A stretch of 17,462 nucleotides of DNA, from contig CAZEIW010000208.1 in NCBI GenBank assembly GCA_964512305.1, forward strand, positions 1-17,462. The letters are read 5' to 3'. The notes below the pieces were generated by a model. That model was not told the DNA's origin. It made no database searches and was given only the letters and a program-made list of their open reading frames with translations. This document shows, piece after piece, positions 1 to 7,697 of the stretch. Origin of the DNA: CAZEIW01 sp964512305 (lineage in GTDB: Bacteria; Pseudomonadota; Gammaproteobacteria; Burkholderiales; Burkholderiaceae_F). How positions within the stretch are numbered: the first letter of the stretch is position 1; each line of letters opens with the position of its first letter. The translations under genes and the position numbers were made by a program.

Positions 1-2
1 TC

Positions 3-560
3 TACCACGTGTTCTCGCGCCAGCCGCAGGAGACGCAGCTCTTCAACGGCCGCATCGACCGCGCGCGCACCCGCGCGCTGCTCGATTCGCTGATTCCCGC
101 CGCCGGCATCGACGCGGCCTTCGTCTGCGGGCCGGCCTCGATGATCGACGAGGTCGAGGCGGCGCTGCTCCACGCCGGCGTGCCGGCCGCGCGGATCCAC
201 GCCGAACGCTTCGGTGAGCCGCGCGCCGGCGCGCCGCAGGTACGCGAGCCCGCCGTCGAAGAAGCCGCGCCAAGCGCGGCGGCCCGCATCGCCGTGACGA
301 TCGACGGCCTCCGGCGCGAATTCGACTTCAAGCCCGGCCAGCACTCGATCCTCGAAGCGGGCCTGGCCGCCGGCCTGGACCTGCCGTTCTCCTGCCGCGG
401 CGGCATGTGCTGCACCTGCCGCGCACGGCTGCTCGAGGGCGAGGTCAGGATGCGGCGCCAGTTCGCGCTCGAGCCGGCCGATCTCGCCGCGCGTTTCGTG
501 CTCGCCTGCCAGGCCTATCCGCTCACCCCTCGGGTGGCGCTTTCGTTCGACGATCGCTGA
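3..560 (+). CDS. paaE: Phenylacetyl-CoA epoxidase reductase subunit PaaE, 3' part
   Basis: This is the C-terminal 185 residues of PaaE; the gene enters from the left edge, the first complete codon is at 3, and the reading frame is open to the edge. In the phenylacetate pathway PaaE moves electrons from NADPH through FAD and a 2Fe-2S cluster to the PaaABC(D) epoxidase. The visible part holds the end of the ferredoxin-reductase nucleotide-binding domain (HVFSRQ, LFNGRID, VCGPASMIDEVE) and then a plant-type ferredoxin domain. Its cluster cysteines are encoded at 393-395, 408-410 and 417-419 (C-x4-C-x2-C), with the fourth in LACQ at 507-509. The HVFSR and LFNGRID motifs and the C-terminal position of the ferredoxin domain are typical of PaaE and separate it from ferredoxin reductases with an N-terminal ferredoxin. 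The stop codon overlaps the next gene (TGATG), so the two are probably cotranscribed. Confidence 0.93.
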   Translation, partial: YHVFSRQPQETQLFNGRIDRARTRALLDSLIPAAGIDAAFVCGPASMIDEVEAALLHAGVPAARIHAERFGEPRAGAPQVREPAVEEAAPSAAARIAVTIDGLRREFDFKPGQHSILEAGLAAGLDLPFSCRGGMCCTCRARLLEGEVRMRRQFALEPADLAARFVLACQAYPLTPRVALSFDDR

Positions 561-1303
561 TGGCGCGCGGACGGGCAGCGGACTACGAGCAGCAGCGGCT
601 GTCGATCCGGCAGGCGGCGGCGCGGCTCTTCGCCGAGCGCGGCTATCCGGCCACCTCGATCGCCGACCTCGCGCGCAGCTGCCGGGTCTCGAAGGCGCTC
701 GTCTACCACTATTACCGCGACAAGGAGCAGCTGCTGTTCGACGTCGCCGACGGCTATCTCGACCGCCTGCAGGCGATCGTCGCGCAGGCCGATGCCGGAA
801 AGCTGGCCCCGGCGCCGCGGCTGCGGGCGCTGATCGAAAGCTTCATGCGCGAGTACGAGCACGCCGGCGCGCAGCACCGCGTCCTGGTCCAGGACGTCAA
901 GTACCTGAGTCCGGCCCACCGCAGCCACGTGCGGGCGCGCCAGCGCGAGGTGGTCGACGGTTTCGCCGCGGCCATCGGCGCGATCGTGCCGCGGGCGTCC
1001 GCGACGCCGCGGCTCAAGCCGCTCACGATGGTGCTGCTCGGCATGATGAACTGGACCTTCACCTGGCTCAGGGACGACGGCCCGCTCAGCTACGACGACG
1101 TGGCGCAACTGGTGGCCGACCTGTTCCTGGGCGGTCTCGGCGCCGCCACCGCGGGAGGCCATCGGCCGGCGCCGGTGCGTGTTGCGGGGCGGCACTCATC
1201 GCGCGTTACCCATGCGATGATCCGGGCCTCGCGCCGCTCCGCCGACGGGCCGCTGCCGGCGTCCGCGACGCAACCTAACCATCGACGTCGAGGACGACAA
1301 TGA
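560..1303 (+). CDS. paaR: TetR/AcrR-family transcriptional regulator, PaaR-like
   Basis: A 247-residue TetR-family repressor. The N-terminal helix-turn-helix domain spans about residues 12-60, with the family pattern AARLFAERGYPATSIADLA and then VSKALVYHYYRDKEQLL. A ligand-binding helical domain runs to about residue 195. Known biology: in betaproteobacteria, TetR-type PaaR represses paa genes and is released by phenylacetyl-CoA. Assignment as PaaR here rests on position, immediately after paaE. The start at 560 overlaps the paaE stop (TGATG) and has no clear Shine-Dalgarno, which suggests translational coupling. Oddity: residues about 196-247 are a low-complexity, Arg-rich tail beyond the normal end of the fold, read through what would otherwise be the leader of the next gene. 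The stop overlaps that gene's start as ATGA. Confidence 0.85.
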   Translation: MARGRAADYEQQRLSIRQAAARLFAERGYPATSIADLARSCRVSKALVYHYYRDKEQLLFDVADGYLDRLQAIVAQADAGKLAPAPRLRALIESFMREYEHAGAQHRVLVQDVKYLSPAHRSHVRARQREVVDGFAAAIGAIVPRASATPRLKPLTMVLLGMMNWTFTWLRDDGPLSYDDVAQLVADLFLGGLGAATAGGHRPAPVRVAGRHSSRVTHAMIRASRRSADGPLPASATQPNHRRRGRQ

Positions 1304-2463
1304 GATTCAGTTCGAGAACAGCCGCTGCTGCCCTGGCGACCTTGCTCCCCGCGCTGTTCGCCGGCGCCGCGGCGGCGCAGGACATCAAGGTCGGCATCAC
1401 GCTTTCGGCCACCGGACCCGCCGCTTCCCTCGGCATCCCCGAGCGCAACACCGTCGCGCTGCTGCCAGCGACGATCGCCGGCCACAAGATCGACTACATC
1501 GTCCTGGACGACGCTTCCGACACGACGCAGGCGGTGACCAACGCCCGCAAGTTCACCGCGGAGGACAAGGTCGACGTGCTGCTCGGGTCGACCATCACGC
1601 CCAACTCGCTCGCGATGATCGATGTCGCGGCCGAGGCGCAGACGCCGATGATCTCGTTCGCGGCGTCGGCCCGCATCGTCGACCCCGTCGACGCCAAGCG
1701 GCACTGGGTGTTCAAGACGCCGCAGAACGACCAGCAGATGGCGTCCAGGATCGTCGCCGACATGGTCGGGCGCGGCATCAAGTCGGTCGCGTACATCGGC
1801 TTCACCGACGCCTATGGCGAGGGCTGGTGGAACGAATTCTCGAAAGCCGCGCAGGCGAACAACCTGCAGGTCGTGGCCAACGAGCGCTACCAGCGAGCCG
1901 ACACCTCGGTGCTCGGGCAGACGCTGAAGATCATCGCGGCCAAGCCGGAGGCCGTGCTGATCGGCGGCTCGGGCACGCCCGCGGCGCTGCCGGAGAAGAC
2001 GCTCAAGGAGCGCGGCTACGGCGGCCTGATCTACCAGACGCACGGCGTCGCCAACAACGATTTCCTGCGCGTGTGCGGCAAGGACTGCGAGGGCACGCTG
2101 CTGCCGGCCGGGCCGATGCTGGTGACCGACCAGCTGCCGGACGATCATCCGGTCAAGAAGTCCGCCTCCGCGTACGTCGCCGCGTACGAGGCCGCCAACG
2201 GCAAGGGCAGCGTCGCGACCTTCGGCGGCCACGCCTGGGACGCCTGCGTGCTGCTTCAGGCGGCCATCCCGGTGGCGTTGAAGACCGCGCAGCCGGGCAC
2301 GGCCGCATTCCGCTCCGCCCTGCGCGACGCGCTCGAAGGGGTGAAGAACGCCGCGGGCGCCCACGGCATCTACAACATGTCCCCCACCGACCACCTCGGG
2401 CTGGACCAGCGCGCCGTCGTGATGGTGGAAATCCGCAACGGAGCCTGGAAGCTGATCAAGTAG
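1300..2463 (+). CDS. ABC transporter substrate-binding protein, branched-chain amino acid/aromatic acid type
   Basis: A 387-residue periplasmic binding protein of the LivJ-like superfamily (Peripla_BP_6 type). Residues 1-26 are a clear signal peptide: Arg residues, a hydrophobic Ala/Leu stretch, then AAA before Q27. The mature part opens with DIKVGITLSATGPAASLG, the usual first strand and ligand loop of this family, followed by KVDVLLGSTITPNSLA and IGFTDAYGEGWW. Such proteins deliver ligands to an inner-membrane ABC permease, but no permease or ATPase gene follows here. Inference: because it is coupled to paaR (ATGA overlap), its ligand may be phenylacetate or a related aromatic acid rather than an amino acid. 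A GAGGA Shine-Dalgarno about 6 nt upstream supports the start at 1300. Confidence 0.85.
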   Translation: MRFSSRTAAAALATLLPALFAGAAAAQDIKVGITLSATGPAASLGIPERNTVALLPATIAGHKIDYIVLDDASDTTQAVTNARKFTAEDKVDVLLGSTITPNSLAMIDVAAEAQTPMISFAASARIVDPVDAKRHWVFKTPQNDQQMASRIVADMVGRGIKSVAYIGFTDAYGEGWWNEFSKAAQANNLQVVANERYQRADTSVLGQTLKIIAAKPEAVLIGGSGTPAALPEKTLKERGYGGLIYQTHGVANNDFLRVCGKDCEGTLLPAGPMLVTDQLPDDHPVKKSASAYVAAYEAANGKGSVATFGGHAWDACVLLQAAIPVALKTAQPGTAAFRSALRDALEGVKNAAGAHGIYNMSPTDHLGLDQRAVVMVEIRNGAWKLIK

Positions 2464-2472
2464 GATCGCCGC

Positions 2473-3150
2473 ATGACGGCCACCCGCGCTCCGCTCTCGC
2501 TTCTTGAAACCCGCGTCCTCGGGGTACTGGTCGAGAAGGAGAAGACCGTCCCCGACACCTACCCGCTGTCCATCAACGCGCTGACGGCCGGCTGCAACCA
2601 GAAGAACAACCGCAGCCCGATCCTCGACGCGAGCGACGCCGAGGTGCAGGCCGCGGTCGATACGCTGAAATCGCGGCTGTGGGTGATCGAGACGACCGGT
2701 GCGCGGGTCACCCGTTACGCGCACAACATCGGGCGGGTGCTGCGGGTGCCGGACCAGTCGGTCGCGCTGCTGGCGGTGCTCATGCTGCGCGGGCCGCAGA
2801 CCGCGGCCGAGCTGCGCATGGGCACGGAGCGGATGCACCGCTTCGCCGACATCTCGTCGGTCGAGGCCTTCCTCGAGGAGCTGGCTGCGCGCGCGCCGCA
2901 GGACGGCGGCGCGCTGGTGATCAAGCTGGCGCGCGCCCCGGGGGAGCGCGAAGCGCGATGGGCGCATCTGCTGTCCGGGCCGGTCGCCCAGCGGGCCGCC
3001 CCGGTCGAAGCACCGGCAGCACCGGTGATCGAGATCAGCGTTTCCGAGATCGCGGCGCTCAAGGCACACCAGGCTCAACTGAGCGCCGAGCTGGCCGAGC
3101 TGCGCGCGCGCTTCGACAGGCTCGCGCAGGAGTTGGGCGTCAAGACCTGA
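2473..3150 (+). CDS. yceH: YceH family protein (DUF480)
   Basis: A 225-residue member of the YceH/UPF0502 (DUF480) family, recognised by LLETRVLGVLVEKEKTVPDTYPLS near the N-terminus, by NQKNNRSPILD, and by the second-domain pattern MLRGPQTAAELRMGTERMHRF. The family folds as two winged-helix domains (about residues 8-85 and 95-175). Its molecular role is not established. The last 50 residues are Pro/Ala-rich and then a short coiled-coil-like helix (EIAALKAHQAQLSAELAELR). It starts 9 nt after the binding-protein stop, with AGGA 8 nt before the ATG, so it is probably cotranscribed although no functional link with phenylacetate metabolism is evident. A weak hairpin follows at 3190-3207. Confidence 0.92.
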   Translation: MTATRAPLSLLETRVLGVLVEKEKTVPDTYPLSINALTAGCNQKNNRSPILDASDAEVQAAVDTLKSRLWVIETTGARVTRYAHNIGRVLRVPDQSVALLAVLMLRGPQTAAELRMGTERMHRFADISSVEAFLEELAARAPQDGGALVIKLARAPGEREARWAHLLSGPVAQRAAPVEAPAAPVIEISVSEIAALKAHQAQLSAELAELRARFDRLAQELGVKT

Positions 3151-3189
3151 CGTTTCGCTGGGTCGCTCGCGGACTGTAAGCGCTTGCTC

Positions 3190-3207
3190 TCCACGGCGGG
3201 CCGTGGG
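3190..3207 (+). terminator. Possible terminator hairpin after yceH
   Basis: A 6-bp GC stem (CCACGG, loop CGGG, CCGTGG) with one extra G-T pair lies about 40 nt after the yceH stop. It is followed by a short U-rich stretch (GTTGTCATTTT). The stem is short, so termination here is plausible but not certain. Confidence 0.35.
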
Positions 3208-3342
3208 TTGTCATTTTGACCCTCCGAGCCACGCCTCACGACCTCGGCGGCCAAATTGCCCTAGTCAAAGGGATGCATTTCCGGGTATCGGCGCGCTAAT
3301 CGTTGCCTAGTATTTCTACAGCCACCGAGTACAAGGCCGGCA

Positions 3343-4380
3343 TTGAAACCCCATTTGATCGATTCCGTTGCACGGACGACCTCGCATCGCGACCGAGACT
3401 CGCTCGACGCCGCGATCGCGACGATGCTGTTCGAGCATCTCGAGCCTGAACGCGTCACCGTCTACCGGTTGATCGGGCAGGCGGACGACACGCGCGTCCA
3501 GCGCCGCGTGTCGATCTCGGCGGAATCGGGACGGTTGGGGCCAGAGAGCGTCGACCTGAAGAATCTGCCGCGGGTCAACGACCGCGCCCACTGGCGCGAG
3601 TGCGTGATGATGCGCGACGCGGTCCATTTCGTGCCGCCCGACCGGGACATCTGCACCGACCGTTTGTGCAGCGTGTTTCCCCTCGTTGGCGAGCGCGACG
3701 CCATCGGCCTGGTCGAGATCGAGTTCGCCTCCAGCCAGCGCTGGGCGCTCAAGCCGCACGAGGCGCGCCTGGTCAAGGGCGTGCTCGGCATCCTGAACAA
3801 TCACCTGCAGGCGCTCGACTATGGCGAGCGCGATACGCTGACCGGATTGCTCAACCGCCGCACGTTCGACTGCTACTTCGCCAAGCTGCGCGAGCGCGCG
3901 CAGGAGCAGGAACGCTCGGGGGATGAGGCGGCCGCGAGCTGGCTCGCGGTGATCGACATCGACCTCTTCAAGTCGATCAACGACAGCCACGGCCACCTGT
4001 TCGGCGACGAGGTGCTGCTGCTGCTCTCGCGCCTGATGCACGCCAACTTCCGCAGCGTCGACCCGATGTTCCGCTTCGGCGGCGAGGAGTTCGTGATCGC
4101 GATCGACGGCGCTGACGAAGCCGGCGCGCGCGCGGCGTTCGAGCGCTTCCGTGCCCGCGTCGAGCAGTTCCGCTTTCCCCAGGTGGGCACCGTGACCGTC
4201 TCGATCGGCTTTACGCGAATCCGCGCCGGCGACGCGCCGCAGTCCGCGGTCGAGCGCGCGGACGCGGCCCTGTACTTCGCGAAGCACAACGGCCGCAACC
4301 AGTCGCTGTCCTACGAGTCGCTGGTGGAGTCGGGCAGGATGGCGTCGAAGGAAGAGCGCTCGGAGGTCGAGCTGTTCTGA
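3343..4380 (+). CDS. Diguanylate cyclase (GGDEF domain) with N-terminal GAF-like sensor
   Basis: A 345-residue cytoplasmic protein that should make cyclic di-GMP from two GTP. Residues about 1-155 form an alpha/beta region that resembles a GAF sensor (not proven) and has no transmembrane segment. The GGDEF domain runs from about 160: RDTLTGLLNRR (163-173), DIDLFKSIND (205-214), the active-site loop GGEEF (246-250), and VSIGFT later. An inhibitory I-site is visible as RSVD (237-240), five residues before GGEEF, so product inhibition is expected. The start is TTG at 3343. No earlier ATG or GTG lies in frame for at least 70 nt, and AAGG is placed 6 nt upstream. No phosphodiesterase (EAL/HD-GYP) gene is nearby. 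It is monocistronic, flanked by the yceH hairpin and a REP cluster. Confidence 0.93.
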   Translation: MKPHLIDSVARTTSHRDRDSLDAAIATMLFEHLEPERVTVYRLIGQADDTRVQRRVSISAESGRLGPESVDLKNLPRVNDRAHWRECVMMRDAVHFVPPDRDICTDRLCSVFPLVGERDAIGLVEIEFASSQRWALKPHEARLVKGVLGILNNHLQALDYGERDTLTGLLNRRTFDCYFAKLRERAQEQERSGDEAAASWLAVIDIDLFKSINDSHGHLFGDEVLLLLSRLMHANFRSVDPMFRFGGEEFVIAIDGADEAGARAAFERFRARVEQFRFPQVGTVTVSIGFTRIRAGDAPQSAVERADAALYFAKHNGRNQSLSYESLVESGRMASKEERSEVELF

Positions 4381-4404
4381 GTTCGGCGATGCGACGTAGC
4401 AGGC

Positions 4405-4529
4405 GTCATCCCCGGGCTTGTCCCGGGGATCCACGCCTGCCCTCAGGGGCCTGCCCCGAGGGTCGGCGCGCAACGCGGACGCTTCGTCTCACACCGACGT
4501 GGATGGCCGGGACAAGCCCGGCCATGACG
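4405..4529. repeat. Composite REP element, copy 1
   Basis: This block contains three hairpins in a fixed order. The first has arms ATCCCCGGG/CCCGGGGAT (4408-4416 and 4422-4430). The second is bulged, with arms CCCTC(A)GGGGC and GCCCCGAGGG (4440-4462). The third has arms ATGGCCGGG/CCCGGCCAT (4503-4511 and 4517-4525). The outer ends GTCAT and ATGAC are inverted. It lies between the convergent diguanylate cyclase and arsM genes. GC-rich REP palindromes of this kind are common in alpha- and betaproteobacteria. Open frames across it are not genes. Confidence 0.9.
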
Positions 4530-4556
4530 AGTGCTGTTGGCGAACCCAAAACCGGC

Positions 4557-4682
4557 GTCATCCCCGGGCGAAGTCCCGGGGATCCATGCCTGCCCTCAGG
4601 GGCCTGCCCCGAGGGTCGGCGCGCAACGCGGACGCTTCGTCTCACACCGACGTGGATGGCCGGGACAAGCCCGGCCATGACG
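4557..4682. repeat. Composite REP element, copy 2 (tandem)
   Basis: A near-identical second copy of the 125-bp composite element, offset by 152 nt from copy 1. The visible differences are the first hairpin loop (CGAAGT instead of CTTGT) and one base nearby (CCATG for CCACG). The bulged hairpin lies at 4593-4615. Such identity suggests recent duplication. Confidence 0.9.
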
Positions 4683-4709
4683 GTGCTATTGGCGTTGCCC
4701 TGAATCGAT

Positions 4710-4805
4710 GTCATCCCCGGGCTTGTCCCGGGGATCCACGTCGGCGCGCAACGCGGTGCTTCGGCTCACGCCGACGTCATCCCCGGGACAAGCCCGGGGA
4801 TGACG
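4710..4805. repeat. REP element, copy 3 (short form without the bulged hairpin)
   Basis: Two inverted ATCCCCGGG-type palindromes (4710-4740 and about 4775-4805) are joined by a short linker related to that of copies 1 and 2 but lacking the central bulged hairpin. The right end is 8 nt from the arsM stop, so it probably forms the 3' end of the arsenic transcript. With copies 1 and 2 it accounts for the gene-free stretch 4381-4812. Confidence 0.85.
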
Positions 4806-4812
4806 CCCGCTA

Positions 4813-5730
<918 letters not shown>

Positions 5731-5743
5731 TCGGAGACTCCTT

Positions 5744-6814
5744 TCAAATCGCGCGTTCGTACCAACCCCGGCTCGCATTGACCACCCGCACCACCGCGAG
5801 CATGACCGGAACCTCGACCAGCACCCCGACGACGGTCGCCAGCGCGGCGCCGGACTCGAACCCGAACAGGCTGATGGCCGTGGCGACCGCCAGCTCGAAG
5901 AAGTTCGACGCCCCGACCAGCGCCGACGGACCCGCGACCCGGTGCGCGACGCCGAGACGCCGGTTCAACAGGTAGGCGACGCCGGCGTTCAGGAAGACCT
6001 GGATCAGGATCGGCACCGCGAGCAGCGCGATCACGGCCGGCTGCGCGAGGATCGCCGGCCCCTGGAGCGCGAACAGCAGCACGAGCGTCAGCAGCAGCGC
6101 GGCGATCGACGGCGTGCCGAGGCGCTCGACCGTCCGGTCGAACGTCTGCCGCCCCGCGGAGAGCAGCCTGCGGCGCCAGGCCTGCGCGAGGACGACCGGC
6201 ACCACGATGTACAGGACCACCGATGCAAACAGCGTATCCCACGGCACCGCGATCGCCGAGATCCCCAGCAGCAGGCCGACGATCGGGGCGAACGCGAACA
6301 CCATGATGGTGTCGTTGAGCGCGACCTGCGACAGCGTGAAGTTCGGGTCGCCGTCGGAGAGCCGGCTCCAGACGAACACCATGGCCGTACACGGCGCTGC
6401 CGCGAGAAGGATCAGCCCCGCGACGTAGCTGTCGGCCGCGCCGGCGGGAAGCCAGCCCGCGAACGCATGGCGGATGAAGAGCCACGCGAACAGGGCCATC
6501 GTGAACGGCTTCACGGCCCAGTTGATGAACAGCGTGACCGCGATGCCGCGCCATTGCCGCCTGACCTCGTGCAGGGCGCCGAAGTCGACCTTCAGCAGCA
6601 TCGGGATGATCATGACCCAGATCAGCGCGCCGACGGGCACGTTGACGTGCGCCAGCTCCAACCGGGCGATCGCGTGGAACACGGACGGCAGCAGCTGGCC
6701 GAGCGCGACGCCGGCGACGATGCACAGAGCGACCCAGAGGGTGAGCCAGCGCTCGAACGGCCCCAGCGCTGCGGCCTGTGCCGGCGCAACGGCGGCGGTG
6801 CCCGAACCGGCCAC
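5744..6814 (-). CDS. acr3: Arsenite efflux transporter, ACR3 family
   Basis: A 356-residue inner-membrane carrier of about ten transmembrane segments that exports arsenite. Family signatures are IWVMIIPMLLKVDF (65-78), the conserved cysteine C142 in LAAAPCTAMVFVWS, NDTIMVFAFAPIVG near 167-180, and GASNFFELAVATAISLFG in the C-terminal half, which carries the conserved glutamate. These fit ACR3 rather than the unrelated ArsB carrier. The start is GTG at 6814, one base after the arsC stop, so translation is probably coupled; only a weak purine-rich site (GGCGGGA) is upstream. The first 20 residues are Ala/Pro-rich and not membrane spanning. Arsenite produced by ArsC is its substrate. Confidence 0.95.
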   Translation of the reverse strand: MAGSGTAAVAPAQAAALGPFERWLTLWVALCIVAGVALGQLLPSVFHAIARLELAHVNVPVGALIWVMIIPMLLKVDFGALHEVRRQWRGIAVTLFINWAVKPFTMALFAWLFIRHAFAGWLPAGAADSYVAGLILLAAAPCTAMVFVWSRLSDGDPNFTLSQVALNDTIMVFAFAPIVGLLLGISAIAVPWDTLFASVVLYIVVPVVLAQAWRRRLLSAGRQTFDRTVERLGTPSIAALLLTLVLLFALQGPAILAQPAVIALLAVPILIQVFLNAGVAYLLNRRLGVAHRVAGPSALVGASNFFELAVATAISLFGFESGAALATVVGVLVEVPVMLAVVRVVNASRGWYERAI

Positions 6815-6815
6815 G

Positions 6816-7238
6816 TCAGCGTCCCGCCAGGCCGAGCGCCGTGCGCAGCGCCGGAACCAGCCGCTCCCGGATCTCGTCGCGCACGCGGACGAAACTCTCG
6901 AGCGGTTCGCCGTGCGGATCGTGAAACGGCAGGTGGATCGCCCTCACCGGGCGCGGGAAGATCGGGCACGTTTCGCGGGCGTTGTCGCAAACGGTGACGA
7001 CGAGGTCGAAACGGCTGTCGAGCAGCGACTCCACGCTCTTCGGCACCAGGCCGTCGGTTGGCAGTCCCGCGAGCTTGAGCGCCTCGATCGCCCCCGGCGA
7101 AACCTCGCGCTGCGGGCGCACGCCGGCCGAAAATGCGCGCACCTGGCCCGCGAGGTCGTGGTTGACGATGGCCTGCGCCATCTGCGAGCGGCAGGAGTTG
7201 CCGGTGCAGAGGATCAGCACGGATTTCGGATCGGTCAT
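6816..7238 (-). CDS. arsC: Arsenate reductase, thioredoxin-coupled (low-molecular-weight phosphatase fold)
   Basis: A 140-residue arsenate reductase that turns As(V) into As(III). The P-loop CTGNSCRS begins at C11, and the redox relay cysteines are C84 (VTVCDNA) and C91 (ETCPIFP). This three-cysteine spacing matches the thioredoxin-dependent Staphylococcus-type ArsC (C10, C82, C89), not the glutaredoxin type. The catalytic aspartate of the fold is D107 in HLPFHDPHG. The start at 7238 overlaps the arsR stop as ATGA and gives the standard N-terminus MTDPKSVLILC. An upstream in-frame start at 7289 would add 17 unlike residues inside arsR and was not chosen. Confidence 0.95.
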   Translation of the reverse strand: MTDPKSVLILCTGNSCRSQMAQAIVNHDLAGQVRAFSAGVRPQREVSPGAIEALKLAGLPTDGLVPKSVESLLDSRFDLVVTVCDNARETCPIFPRPVRAIHLPFHDPHGEPLESFVRVRDEIRERLVPALRTALGLAGR

Positions 7239-7624
7239 GCGGGCTCTTCCGGGTCGAGGCGCGAATCGGGGCAGCAGGGGACGCCGCAACTGGCGCCCTG
7301 GCAGCAGTTTTCGGTCAGGTAGCCGATGAGGCCGTTCATGGTCGGGTAGTTGGCGCTGTAGTAGTTGAACCGGCCCGCCTGGCGTGCGCTCACCAGCCCG
7401 GCGTGCACGAGCTCCTTCAGGTGGAAGGACAGCGTCGCCCCCGGCAGGCGCAGGCGCTCCGCGATTTCGCCGGCCGCAAGGCCCTCGGGCCCCTGCTGGA
7501 CCAGCAATCTGAAAATGGCGAGGCGCGATTCCTGCGCGAGCGCTGCAAGCGCCTTGACCATTCGCCGGTCGTCGAGGCTCGCGGAGTCGCCCGCGGGCGC
7601 GTCAAGGGTGGTCATCAGTTCCAT
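7235..7624 (-). CDS. arsR: Arsenic-responsive repressor ArsR
   Basis: A 129-residue winged-helix repressor of the ArsR/SmtB family. The core is MVKALAALAQESRLAIFRLL (22-41), the recognition region GATLSFHLKELVHAGLV (62-78) and the wing RFNYYSAN (85-92). The As(III) site is probably at the C-terminus, where C107-C108 and C113 resemble the CC+C arrangement of Acidithiobacillus-type ArsR; C117 and C118 are additional. It should repress the operon until arsenite binds. The start is uncertain. ATG 7624 lies inside the operator and would be almost leaderless. ATG 7615 (MTTLDAP) has GGA 5 nt upstream. ATG 7561 begins at the conserved core. The gene is first in the arsR-arsC-acr3-arsM operon. Confidence 0.92.
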   Translation of the reverse strand: MELMTTLDAPAGDSASLDDRRMVKALAALAQESRLAIFRLLVQQGPEGLAAGEIAERLRLPGATLSFHLKELVHAGLVSARQAGRFNYYSANYPTMNGLIGYLTENCCQGASCGVPCCPDSRLDPEEPA

Positions 7625-7646
7625 ATTTCTAGTTTTATAGAAATAT
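7623..7646 (-). promoter_or_regulatory. ArsR operator, perfect dyad over the arsR promoter
   Basis: Perfect inverted repeat ATATTTCTA-N6-TAGAAATAT. The six-base spacer (7632-7637, read TAAAAC on the minus strand) fits a -10 box, 16 nt from a perfect TTGACA -35 box. A repressor bound here would block RNA polymerase directly. The AT-rich dyad stands out in very GC-rich surroundings. Assignment to ArsR is inferred from position. Confidence 0.75.
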
Positions 7647-7659
7647 TGCCGCTTGTCAA
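7632..7659 (-). promoter_or_regulatory. arsR promoter
   Basis: On the minus strand a perfect TTGACA (7659-7654) is followed after 16 nt by TAAAAC (7637-7632). The predicted transcript start falls near 7625, just before the arsR start codons. A second dyad, TGTCA-N6-TGACA (7654-7669), overlaps the -35 box. Confidence 0.65.
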
Positions 7660-7697
7660 GCCGGTGACAGCCATCGCTCGGCCGCAGATGTGCGATG

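Noticed and set aside
1090..3078. Long minus-strand open frame opposite the binding protein and yceH
   Set aside because: Antisense shadow; no ribosome-binding site or family resemblance, and both plus-strand genes are well supported.
3178..3185. AAGCGCTT palindrome before the diguanylate cyclase
   Set aside because: Only 8 nt and expected by chance; no convincing promoter is positioned around it.
3258..3270. Possible FNR box TTGCC-CTA-GTCAA upstream of the diguanylate cyclase
   Set aside because: The spacing is 3 nt instead of 4 and the left half has a mismatch.
4405..4805. CRISPR array
   Set aside because: The repeated units are long, themselves palindromic and variable in spacing, with no unique 30-40 nt spacers between short identical repeats and no cas genes.
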